In this document: positions 1 to 6,299 of the stretch, piece after piece
Layout of the letters: each line of letters starts with the position of its first letter
Position numbering within the stretch: position 1 is the stretch's first letter
NCBI GenBank assembly: GCA_013202185.1
Contig: JABMSA010000303.1
Location: forward strand, 1 to 8,309
Source: Planctomycetota bacterium
GTDB lineage: Bacteria; Planctomycetota; PUPC01; JABMSA01
DNA length: 8,309 bases
Direction: 5' to 3'
The notes under the pieces: model-generated
Seen by the model: only the letters and a program-made list of their open reading frames with translations
What the model was told of the DNA's origin: nothing
Database searches by the model: none
Program-made: the position numbers and the translations under genes

Positions 1-701
1 GCGCCGAAGACGGCATCGTGCAGCAGGCTATCCGCGCGATCAAGAATGAGATCGACGAGTTCATCGTCATCCCCGACGTCTGCCTGTGCGAATACACCAG
101 CCACGGTCATTGCGGCATCCTCGACGGCACCACCGTCGACAACGACGCCACGATCGATGCCTTGGCGCAGATGGCTGCCAGTCATGCTGAAGCCGGCGCC
201 GATATGGTGGCGCCCAGCGACATGATGGACGGCCGCGTGGAGGCTATCCGCCAGGCACTCGACTTTCAGGGCTTCTCCGGCGTGCCGATCTTGGCCTATT
301 CCGCCAAGTACGCATCGGCATTTTACGGGCCGTTCAGAGACGCCGCCGAATCGCCGCCGCAGTTCGGCGACCGCAAGTCTTACCAGATGGACATCGCCAA
401 CAGCGACGAGGCGCTGCGCGAGGTGCATTTGGACATTGGCGAGGGGGCCGACATCGTGATGGTGAAGCCGGCGCTCGCCTATCTCGACATCATCCGTCGC
501 GTTAAGGACGAGTTCGGCTATCCCGTTGCCGCATACTGCGTGAGCGGGGAGTTTTCGATGATCAAGGCCGCCGCCGAGAAGGGCTGGCTGGACGAAAGAG
601 CCACCGCGCTAGAAATGCTCACAAGCATCAGGCGCGCCGGCGCCGACCTCATCCTCACATACTGGGCTAAAGACGCCGCAGGATGGCTTCGAGAAGAATG
701 A
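1..701 (+). CDS. hemB: Porphobilinogen synthase (delta-aminolevulinic acid dehydratase), 5' partial
   Basis: Cytoplasmic heme/tetrapyrrole enzyme that condenses two 5-aminolevulinate molecules into porphobilinogen. The reading frame is open from base 3, and about 232 residues are visible up to the TGA at 699-701. The family is usually about 325 residues, so roughly the first 90 lie upstream of the window. Both substrate lysines are present: one in YSAKYAS (codon at 306) and the Schiff-base lysine in VMVKPALAYLD (codon at 465). The motif DVCLCEYTSHGHCG carries the three cysteines of the zinc-dependent class, so this is a Zn-type enzyme and not the Asp-rich Mg-only type. The C-terminus ends normally with ILTYWAKDAAGWL. 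The promoter and start are outside the window. A separate promoter follows the gene, so the next gene need not depend on hemB transcription. Identification is secure. Confidence 0.97.
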   Translation, partial: AEDGIVQQAIRAIKNEIDEFIVIPDVCLCEYTSHGHCGILDGTTVDNDATIDALAQMAASHAEAGADMVAPSDMMDGRVEAIRQALDFQGFSGVPILAYSAKYASAFYGPFRDAAESPPQFGDRKSYQMDIANSDEALREVHLDIGEGADIVMVKPALAYLDIIRRVKDEFGYPVAAYCVSGEFSMIKAAAEKGWLDERATALEMLTSIRRAGADLILTYWAKDAAGWLREE

Positions 702-741
702 CGGGACGGCGATTGAAACGCCGCACCCGGCAGATTAAAGC

Positions 742-769
742 TTGCTAAGATCGCCGAAAATCGTATAAT
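742..769 (+). promoter_or_regulatory. Sigma70-type promoter for the STAS gene
   Basis: A TTGCTA -35 hexamer (742-747, four of six consensus bases) and a perfect TATAAT -10 hexamer (764-769) are separated by 16 bp in an AT-richer stretch between hemB and the STAS gene. Transcription would start near 776, leaving a leader of about 80 nt before the ATG at 857. It faces the STAS-SIS-waaF block and is the only convincing rightward promoter seen here. Confidence 0.7.
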
Positions 770-801
770 TAGCTTGTCTTGCAAAACAAAGCCTGTGAAA
801 C

Positions 802-826
802 GCCCGCGACGGGCCGCCCACGGGCG
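802..826 (+). promoter_or_regulatory. GC-rich hairpins in the STAS leader
   Basis: Within the predicted leader, GCCCG (802-806) pairs with CGGGC (810-814) around a 3-nt loop. A second small hairpin, CGCC (815-818) with GGCG (823-826), follows at once. GCCCG can also pair with a second CGGGC at 821-825, so alternative folds exist. No T-run follows, so this is not a standard terminator. The ribosome-binding site AAAGGA (844-849) lies 18 nt downstream. A role in mRNA stability or translation is only inferred. Confidence 0.3.
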
Positions 827-856
827 ATGGGTGCGACTTTACGAAAGGATTCAAGA

Positions 857-1225
857 ATGTCGGGAGCAGAAAGCAATCTGATGGTCGTAACCCGCGGCGA
901 TGTGACGATTGTGAGTTTTCTGGATTTCAGCGTGCTCGACCGCGAACAGATCGACAAGATCGGCGAGGAGCTTGTGGGTTTGGTCGAAGACCAGGGCAGA
1001 AAAAGGATTTTAATCAACTTCGAGGGTGTCGATTACTTGTCCAGCACCGTACTGGGAAAGCTCATCGCACTGCACAAGCGGGTAGCCGCAAGCCGGGGCG
1101 AGCTGAAGCTGTGCGGCATCAAGCCCGGCATCATGGAAGTTTTTGAGATAACCAAGCTCGATAAGGTGTTTGATATATACGAAGACGAAGATGAGGCCAT
1201 GTCGGACTTCCACCAGCCCGACTGA
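857..1225 (+). CDS. STAS-domain protein, anti-sigma factor antagonist-like
   Basis: A 122-residue single-domain cytoplasmic protein. Residues 8-110 fit the STAS fold of SpoIIAA/RsbV-type anti-anti-sigma factors: a beta-hairpin start (VTRGDVTIVSF), helix, ILINFEGVDYLSS strand, then the helix after the conserved Ser pair (VLGKLIALHKRV). Ser62/Ser63 in YLSSTVLG sit at the site phosphorylated by an anti-sigma kinase in SpoIIAA (DSSGLG), but the preceding Asp is Leu. Such proteins bind and sequester an anti-sigma factor when unphosphorylated. No kinase, phosphatase or sigma factor gene is nearby, so the partner is unknown. The C-terminus is an acidic tail (YEDEDEAMSDF). I chose ATG 857 because AAAGGA (844-849) precedes it by 7 nt and the STAS domain begins just after; an in-frame TTG at 779 lies almost on the predicted transcription start. 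Confidence 0.85.
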   Translation: MSGAESNLMVVTRGDVTIVSFLDFSVLDREQIDKIGEELVGLVEDQGRKRILINFEGVDYLSSTVLGKLIALHKRVAASRGELKLCGIKPGIMEVFEITKLDKVFDIYEDEDEAMSDFHQPD

Positions 1226-1274
1226 ACCGATCGGCGAGCGTCTTGAGCATCTTCCTGGAGGGCGGCACACACAG

Positions 1275-1316
1275 GCGAAGCATGCGTAAGGGGGCACGCT
1301 TCGCGAGCAAACTCGC
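1275..1316 (+). promoter_or_regulatory. Alternative hairpins upstream of the SIS gene
   Basis: In the 109-bp gap between the STAS and SIS genes, GCGAAGC (1275-1281) can pair with GCTTCGC (1298-1304). GCGAG (1303-1307) can pair with CTCGC (1312-1316) around a CAAA loop. The two stems share bases 1303-1304, so in full form they exclude each other. The second ends 5 nt before the strong Shine-Dalgarno AGGAGG (1322-1327). Neither is followed by a T-run. No separate promoter is visible in this gap. Function is unknown. Confidence 0.35.
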
Positions 1317-1334
1317 ACATCAGGAGGGAACGTA

Positions 1335-2138
1335 ATGAAAGCAACAACGCCTCAGTGTCAATCCTGCGGCAAGAAAGTAGCCGCGTACCACATTGTCAAT
1401 ATCAACGCCGACGGCAGTGATTTTCACTGCTGCACCGGCTGCTGGAAAAAGATGGAAAAGGCTGCACGACCCAACCCCGACGACTTCCATCATCAGTTGC
1501 TGTCCAGCCTCATGAAGGCCGCACCACGCGTGACCGACCGCGAGAGCAAGACCATCCGCGACCACCTCATCCAGGCCATAGATGCCAAGATGAAGATGAT
1601 CGCATCGCTGGAGTTCATGGACAAGGTAAGAGATATTGCCGACGTCATGACTACATGCCTGAGGCGCGATGGAACGATTTACGCATGCGGCTCGGGCGCC
1701 TGCGCGGGCGAGGCCCGGCACCTGGTGACCGACCTCGTGGGGCTGCACAAGCTGCCCGCGCGCCGCGGCCTACCCGCCGTCTGCATCGTGGCGTGCCCGA
1801 CGCTGATGGACGATTTTTCTCACGAGGACATGTTTGCAAGGCAGGTCGAGGCGCTCGTAACCGAGCGCGACGTCTTGATCGGCGTGAGCGCAAACGGAAA
1901 CTCCACTGTGGTGGTGCGCGCACTCAGCAAGGCGGCCCACCAGGGAGCCTTCACAATCGGCCTCACCGGCGGCAACGGCGGCAAGATGCTCGACACCACG
2001 CGCCTGAGCCTCGTTGTGCCGTCCGAACAGAACCAGACCATACACGAATGCCACACGACCGCCGTGCACATCCTGTGCGACCTCGTGGAACAGGCCCTCT
2101 GGCACGACAACGACAACGCCGACCCAATCATGATGTAG
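1335..2138 (+). CDS. McsA-like zinc finger fused to a GmhA-like SIS sugar-phosphate isomerase domain
   Basis: A 267-residue protein with two parts. Residues 8-60 resemble the first zinc module of McsA: C8-x2-C11, A16, H19, H31-C-C33-x2-C36, then QLLSSLM. Residues about 70-255 form a SIS domain of the phosphoheptose isomerase group: ACGSGACAGEARH (117-129) at the GNGGS phosphate loop, VSANGNS (184-190), GLTGGNGGKM (209-218) and TIHECHTTAVH (235-245). GmhA turns sedoheptulose 7-phosphate into D-glycero-D-manno-heptose 7-phosphate, the first step to ADP-heptose. The waaF-type gene downstream supports that pathway. Against plain GmhA are the extra zinc module and changes at expected metal ligands (Glu to Asp133, Gln to His237), with His129 and His245 kept. 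GmhA is usually about 190 residues, so the extra length is the N-terminal module. ATG 1335 has AGGAGG (1322-1327) 7 nt upstream. The fold is secure; the exact substrate is not. Confidence 0.82.
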   Translation: MKATTPQCQSCGKKVAAYHIVNINADGSDFHCCTGCWKKMEKAARPNPDDFHHQLLSSLMKAAPRVTDRESKTIRDHLIQAIDAKMKMIASLEFMDKVRDIADVMTTCLRRDGTIYACGSGACAGEARHLVTDLVGLHKLPARRGLPAVCIVACPTLMDDFSHEDMFARQVEALVTERDVLIGVSANGNSTVVVRALSKAAHQGAFTIGLTGGNGGKMLDTTRLSLVVPSEQNQTIHECHTTAVHILCDLVEQALWHDNDNADPIMM

Positions 2139-2247
2139 ACCCGCCATTTGAATGCCGCATGGAGCCCGGCCAGGTGGCGTTGTGGAATGATTCCTTGCCT
2201 GCCGAGCGCAAAACGGACACGTCTTTTCCGTTCAACACACGGTTGGC

Positions 2248-2272
2248 CACCGGCGTTTTCCGGCCGCCGGTG
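2248..2272 (+). other. Stem-loop between the SIS and heptosyltransferase genes
   Basis: CACCGGC (2248-2254) and GCCGGTG (2266-2272) form a perfect 7-bp stem around an 11-nt loop, in the 186-bp gap before the heptosyltransferase gene. No T-run follows, so it is not a classic terminator. It could be a processing or stability element, or a chance fold in GC-rich DNA. I see no gene or clear promoter in the rest of the gap. Confidence 0.3.
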
Positions 2273-2324
2273 ATTCGCGAAGAGCAAGGAAAACTGTTTT
2301 CATGAGAGGTGGCACAACGATCCA

Positions 2325-3389
2325 ATGACTGAGCAACCCACCAAGCCGCACAGCATCCTGATCCGCGCGCCGAATTGGGTGGGCGACGTTGTCATGGCCA
2401 CGCCGGCTTTCAGGGCCGTGCGAAACACCTTCCCCGATGCACGCATCAGCCTGCTCATCAAGAAGTACGGCCGGTGCGTTATCAACGATGCCCCGTGGTT
2501 TGACGAGGTGATCGAGTATGACCCGTCGGGCGAGCATCGCGGAATGCGCGGCTACCTGAAGCTGGTCGGCCGGCTGAGACGCGGGCGGTTCGACCTTGCG
2601 CTGATTCTGGTCAACTCGCTGCGCGGCGCACTCGAGGCGCGCCTCGCCGGCGCGCGCAGGCGGGTGGGCTACGATCGCAACGGCCGGCGGATGCTCCTCA
2701 CCGACGCCGTGCCGCCCCCCGCCGAGAACGGAAAGATCGTGCCGCAGAATATGGTGGAGTATTACCTGCGCCTGTGCTCGGAGATCGGCTGCCCGCCGGA
2801 GCCGACGCGCGAGGAGCTGTTCGTGAGGAACGATATAGATCGGCAGGCGGAGGAATTCCTGGCCAGGCACGGTCGCGATGCGTCGAAGATGCTCGTGGGC
2901 ATCAATCCCGGGGCGGCGTTCGGATCGTCCAAGTGCTGGCTGCCGGAGCGGTTCGCGCAAGTCGCCGACGCGATCATCGAGCGCCGCAATTGCGACCTTT
3001 TCATCTGCTCGGCGCCGGCCGAAACCGAAATCGCCCGCGCGATTGAATCGCACATGAAACGCCGCCCAATCAACCCGCACAACGATAACCCCGGCCTGGA
3101 GGTGTACAAGGGGATCATCAGGCGGATGCGGCTGCTGATCACCAACGACACCGGCGCCCGCCACATTGCGGTTGCCTTCGGCGTTCCGGTGGTTGTCGTT
3201 TTCGGCTCAACGAGCACTCGCTACACCGACGTCAACCTCGAGCAGACGACCATCGTAACTGCGAACGTGCAGTGCTCCCCCTGCCAGGAAAAAACCTGCC
3301 CCACGGGCACGCACGAATGCATGCGGGCCGTTACCGTTGACATGTTGATGGATGCAGTTGAGCAGGCCCTCTCAGACCAGGCGGAATGA
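2325..3389 (+). CDS. waaF: ADP-heptose:LPS heptosyltransferase II (glycosyltransferase family 9)
   Basis: A 354-residue inner-leaflet enzyme that transfers L-glycero-D-manno-heptose from ADP-heptose to the growing lipopolysaccharide core. The N-terminal acceptor domain opens with ILIRAPNWVGDVVMATPA (11-28), holding the conserved Asp21. The C-terminal nucleotide-sugar domain has GINPGAAFGSSKCWLPERF (192-210, Lys203) and TNDTGARHIAVAFGVPVV (273-290, Asp275). A four-cysteine cluster, CSPCQEKTCP to HECM (Cys317, 320, 325, 332), is usual for WaaF relatives. Length is normal. TGARH replaces the more common TGPMH, a tolerated variant. ATG 2325 has only a weak, distant GAGAGGTGG (2304-2312) upstream, so translation may be modest. 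It follows the GmhA-like gene, which would supply its pathway. No other LPS core gene is in the window, so heptosyltransferase II as opposed to I or III is assigned on sequence style only. Confidence 0.88.
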   Translation: MTEQPTKPHSILIRAPNWVGDVVMATPAFRAVRNTFPDARISLLIKKYGRCVINDAPWFDEVIEYDPSGEHRGMRGYLKLVGRLRRGRFDLALILVNSLRGALEARLAGARRRVGYDRNGRRMLLTDAVPPPAENGKIVPQNMVEYYLRLCSEIGCPPEPTREELFVRNDIDRQAEEFLARHGRDASKMLVGINPGAAFGSSKCWLPERFAQVADAIIERRNCDLFICSAPAETEIARAIESHMKRRPINPHNDNPGLEVYKGIIRRMRLLITNDTGARHIAVAFGVPVVVVFGSTSTRYTDVNLEQTTIVTANVQCSPCQEKTCPTGTHECMRAVTVDMLMDAVEQALSDQAE

Positions 3390-3412
3390 CCCGCAGATTA
3401 CAGATAAGAATT

Positions 3413-4513
3413 CTATCCGCGCTTGCGCGATGCGCTCCTGCCGCCTCCTTCTCCCTGTTGCTTCACCCTGCCGAAGATCATCTTGCCTGAGCTTGTTTGG
3501 AGCGTGCGTGTGACCTCGAGGATCACGTTGCGGCCGAGATGTTCCAGGCCGTCTTCGGCAACGACCATCGTGCCGTCGTCGAGGAAGCCCACGCCCTGGC
3601 CGGGCTCGGCGCCTTCCCTCACGATTTGCAGCGGCAGCTCCTCGCCGGGTATGAACGACGGGCGGAGTGCGTTGGCAAGATCGTTGACGTTGACGACCGA
3701 CACGCCCTGGATCTGTGCGACCTTGTTGAGGTTGAAATCGGTGGTTACTACCCGCGCGCCCAGCGAGCCGGCAAGGCGCACGAGCTTCGAGTCGACCGAA
3801 TCGGCGCCGGGCACCTCGCCCTCTTCGATTATCACCTCGACCGATGGGCTCTTCTGGAGGCGGTCGACGATGTCGAGGCCGCGTCGGCCGCGAACGCGCT
3901 TGAGCTTGTCGGACGAGTCTGCTATTCCCTGCAGCTCGCGGAGTATGAACCTGGGTATCACGATGGGGGTGTCGAAGATGCGTGTGTCGCAGATGTCGGC
4001 TATGCGGCCGTCGATGATGGCGCTTGTGTCCAGCAGCATCGCCCGCGGGCCTTTGTGCTGCCGGTGAAACTCTACATAGGGTATGATGAAGCTGAACCTG
4101 TGGCGTGTCTTGAATACCAGGACAACGCTCAGGTAGCAGAACACGCAGATGAGTATCAGCCGCACGGCGGGGCCGTAGGTGTCGTCCAGCCCCGGCAGAG
4201 CCAGCATCACAAGGGAATGGCTGAGCAGCGAGAGGATCACGCCCACGATCAAGCCGAACACGAGGGCGGAGATGTCGGAAGCCGACCGCAGCAGCATTTC
4301 GAGCACCATCACCACCATGTAAAGGCCTATCATTCCGAGGATGGTCTCCCACGCGGTGAACTCATCTTTGGGGTTGAATGTTTCGCTCGAGGCGATGAGG
4401 GCCCCGGTGCCGGCGCTCACCAGCAGGAAGAATGCACGTATGACCCAGATTGTCATTCGCGAGGTCTTGCCGGTGTCTTCGGGCGGCTGATTGAGTGTTT
4501 CGCTGTTGCTCAT
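3413..4513 (-). CDS. Membrane-anchored PIN/TRAM-domain protein, YacL-like
   Basis: A 366-residue protein close in layout to Bacillus YacL. Four predicted membrane helices come first: about 21-42, 56-75, 80-106 and 115-134. A PIN nuclease domain (158-285) follows, with acidic residues at the expected metal sites: Asp162 in LLDTSAIIDGRI, Glu193 in ILRELQGIADSS, Asp238 or Asp241 in ADSVDSKLV, and Asp259 in VVTTDFNLNKV. A TRAM domain (about 288-350) ends with VTRTLQTSSGKMIFGRVK and probably binds RNA. The tail is basic (SASRKRG). PIN domains are metal-dependent RNases, so an RNA-processing role at the membrane is likely; the target is unknown. The start has no strong Shine-Dalgarno, and Met20, just before helix 1, is an alternative. 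It begins 48 bp after the dgt stop and is probably the last gene of the leftward run. Its stop lies 23 bp from the convergent waaF stop. Confidence 0.92.
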   Translation of the reverse strand: MSNSETLNQPPEDTGKTSRMTIWVIRAFFLLVSAGTGALIASSETFNPKDEFTAWETILGMIGLYMVVMVLEMLLRSASDISALVFGLIVGVILSLLSHSLVMLALPGLDDTYGPAVRLILICVFCYLSVVLVFKTRHRFSFIIPYVEFHRQHKGPRAMLLDTSAIIDGRIADICDTRIFDTPIVIPRFILRELQGIADSSDKLKRVRGRRGLDIVDRLQKSPSVEVIIEEGEVPGADSVDSKLVRLAGSLGARVVTTDFNLNKVAQIQGVSVVNVNDLANALRPSFIPGEELPLQIVREGAEPGQGVGFLDDGTMVVAEDGLEHLGRNVILEVTRTLQTSSGKMIFGRVKQQGEGGGRSASRKRG

Positions 4514-4561
4514 GGCATCTTGATCCGCTTTGGTTCGGCAGGCGGTTTTCTGAGGCCTGTG

Positions 4562-5773
4562 CTATGCCCGCTCGAACGGGTAGAACAATCTCTTGTATTC
4601 ATCCTGGGCGTGGCGGTCTGTCATTCCGGCTATGTAATCGCACACCGCCCGCTTTGCTCCCTCCTTTTCGCTCCATTGTTGATACTCCGGCGGGAGCTGC
4701 GAAACGTCGGACGTGTACTCGCCGAAGAGCTGCTCGATGAAGCGGTGGGCCTTGCTTGCCATTCGCGCCACGCGATAATGCTTGTATACTCTCGCGGCGA
4801 GGAAGTTCTCGAGTTCTTCTTTCTTGCGCTGCATTTCCAGGGTGAATGCGATCAGGCGCCCGGGCGTTGCGCGGACGTCGGCCACGCTCTTGATGCCGGC
4901 GTCGGCGAGCCTCTTGAAGCTGCTTTCCATCAGGTCGGTGGTAAGGAGGTTTATGAGGGTGGTGATCGTTTGGTATATGCGGATTTTTCGCGGCGCGGAG
5001 GGTATGCGCTTTCCGATCCAGTGAAATGCCTCGGCCCAGAGCTGCACTTCCTCGAGGTCGTCGAGGGTGATTATGCCGGCTGTGAGGCCGTCTTCGAGAT
5101 CGTGGTTGTTGTAGGCTATCTCATCGGCGGCTTCGATGACCTGCGACTCGAGCGGCGGGCTCTCGTGCGGGTTGAAGTCGGCGCACGACGGCTTGTCGTG
5201 ACGGGTGGTGTGCTTTGCAAACGATTCCCGGATTTCGTAGGTAAGATTAAGCCCGGCGTAGTTGGGGTACCTGTGCTCGAGCTTGTCTACCACGCGCAGC
5301 CCGTGGTCGTTGTGCTCGAATCCGCCGCGGTCTTTCATCAGCCCCCGCAGGGCATCCTCGCCGGAATGGCCGAAGGGCGTATGGCCCAGGTCGTGTGCCA
5401 GGGCTATGGCTTCTACCAGGTCTTCGTTGAGCCTCAGCACTCGGGCCACGGTGCGTGAAATCTGCGATACTTCGATGGTATGTGTGAGCCGGGTGCGGTA
5501 GTGGTCGCCCTCGTGGTTCACAAATACCTGTGTTTTGTACTCGAGCCGGCGGAATGCGCGGCTGTGGATTATGCGGTCACGGTCGCGCTGATACAGCCCT
5601 CTGTATGCGGCGCGGTATGCCTGGTCTTCTTCTTTGTTGCACCGCCCGCGCGAGTTTACGCTGTGCATTGCGTATGGGGCCAGCTCGCGCTCTTCGCGGC
5701 GCTGCATGTCTTCGCGGCGCTGCATTCCGTTTTGCGGCGAGCTGCCGGCGATGTGGTCCGAAACCTGGCTCAT
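4562..5773 (-). CDS. dgt: Deoxyguanosinetriphosphate triphosphohydrolase (HD-domain dGTPase)
   Basis: A 403-residue cytoplasmic enzyme that hydrolyses dGTP (in some relatives other dNTPs) to the nucleoside and triphosphate, affecting dNTP pools. The family opening LAPYAMHSVNSRGR (31-44) is followed by RDRDRIIHSRAFRRLEYKTQ (62-81). The HD metal site is complete: His98 in RLTHTIEVSQ, His127-Asp128 in AHDLGHTPFGH, and Asp217 in EAADEIAYNNHDLEDG. Family members usually begin a few residues before the LAPYA motif, so the first 16-22 residues may be extra. ATG 5773 has GGAGGA only 2 nt away, a tight spacing. In-frame Met17 (5725) and Met23 (5707) lack a good site. An 18-bp tandem duplication covers that region. 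It lies 39 bp after the HIT gene. Identification is secure; the exact start is not. Confidence 0.94.
   Translation of the reverse strand: MSQVSDHIAGSSPQNGMQRREDMQRREERELAPYAMHSVNSRGRCNKEEDQAYRAAYRGLYQRDRDRIIHSRAFRRLEYKTQVFVNHEGDHYRTRLTHTIEVSQISRTVARVLRLNEDLVEAIALAHDLGHTPFGHSGEDALRGLMKDRGGFEHNDHGLRVVDKLEHRYPNYAGLNLTYEIRESFAKHTTRHDKPSCADFNPHESPPLESQVIEAADEIAYNNHDLEDGLTAGIITLDDLEEVQLWAEAFHWIGKRIPSAPRKIRIYQTITTLINLLTTDLMESSFKRLADAGIKSVADVRATPGRLIAFTLEMQRKKEELENFLAARVYKHYRVARMASKAHRFIEQLFGEYTSDVSQLPPEYQQWSEKEGAKRAVCDYIAGMTDRHAQDEYKRLFYPFERA
5690..5725 (-). repeat. 18-bp tandem duplication inside the dgt N-terminus
   Basis: Two adjacent 18-bp copies, 5708-5725 and 5690-5707, differ at one base. 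On the coding strand each begins ATGCAGCGCCGCGAAGA. They encode MQRRED then MQRREE, residues 17-28 of the dgt product, ahead of the conserved LAPYA motif. The duplication offers two nearly identical start contexts and adds charged residues to the N-terminus. Confidence 0.9.
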
Positions 5774-5812
5774 GGTCCTCCGGTTAGTGATGCCACGCCT
5801 CGCGGGCGGAGA

Positions 5813-6295
5813 TCACTTGTTTTGTGCTGTCAGCAGGTCGAAAACATCCTCGAGTGCCTGGGGCATCACCTTGGTGTCGGCCAGCACGGGCATGAAATTC
5901 GTGTCGCCTTCCCACCGGGGCACTATGTGAAAATGCAGGTGGGCGGGTAGGCCCGCGCCCGAGACTTTTCCTACGTTGATGCCGATGTTGAAGCCGTTCG
6001 GATTCATGGTTTTGCGCAGGCGGCGTTCCATATCGCAAAGCGCCTGCATCATTCCGATGCGTTCGGCGTCGTCGAGGTCGCACAGGTCGGCCTTGTGGGC
6101 GTAAGGCGCGATTAGAATGTGGCCGTTGTTGTACGGATACCGGTTCAGAATGCAAAAGCAATGTTCCTGGCGATCCACCACGAGGCCGGCGCGGTCGTCA
6201 TCGGCCTTTCCGGCGGCGCACAAGAAGCATTCGTCGGTGGAATTGCTCTCGAGGATGTATTGCATTCTCCACGGTGCCCACAATTGCTTCGGCAT
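5813..6295 (-). CDS. HIT-family hydrolase/phosphorylase (AP4A phosphorylase-like)
   Basis: A 160-residue cytoplasmic histidine-triad protein. The opening QLWAPWRMQYI (4-14) is typical of the branch that includes the mycobacterial AP4A phosphorylase. Cys23 and Cys26 in ECFLC probably bind zinc. NNGHILIAPYAH (56-67) and FNIGINVGKVSGAG (102-115) line the nucleotide pocket. The triad His119-x-His121-x-His123 in AHLHFHIVPRW holds the catalytic histidine. The likely substrate is a dinucleoside polyphosphate or an adenylylated compound; the exact one cannot be read from sequence. The ATG lies 4 bp past the stop of the phosphoesterase gene, so translation is probably coupled. The only Shine-Dalgarno-like sequence, AAGGA at 6308-6312, is 12 nt away. 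A dGTPase gene follows, so two nucleotide-cleaning enzymes are adjacent. Confidence 0.92.
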   Translation of the reverse strand: MPKQLWAPWRMQYILESNSTDECFLCAAGKADDDRAGLVVDRQEHCFCILNRYPYNNGHILIAPYAHKADLCDLDDAERIGMMQALCDMERRLRKTMNPNGFNIGINVGKVSGAGLPAHLHFHIVPRWEGDTNFMPVLADTKVMPQALEDVFDLLTAQNK

Positions 6296-6299
6296 TGTA

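Noticed and set aside
707..723. Possible hemB terminator hairpin (CGGCG/CGCCG, 7-nt loop)
   Set aside because: The stem is only 5 bp and no T-run follows.
779..856. Upstream TTG start adding 26 residues to the STAS protein
   Set aside because: It lies almost on the predicted transcription start and has no ribosome site, while ATG 857 has a good one and begins right at the domain.
2232..3164. 310-residue leftward open frame
   Set aside because: It is antisense to waaF, whose motifs are unmistakable, and shows no domain of its own.
3418..3429. CGCGC-TT-GCGCG palindrome near the convergent stops as a shared terminator
   Set aside because: It lies inside the PIN/TRAM coding end, has a 2-nt centre and lacks a T-run.
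3497..5458. 653-residue rightward open frame
   Set aside because: It lies opposite two secure genes, shows no recognisable domain, and has an odd composition rich in His, Glu and Val, as expected for an antisense shadow.
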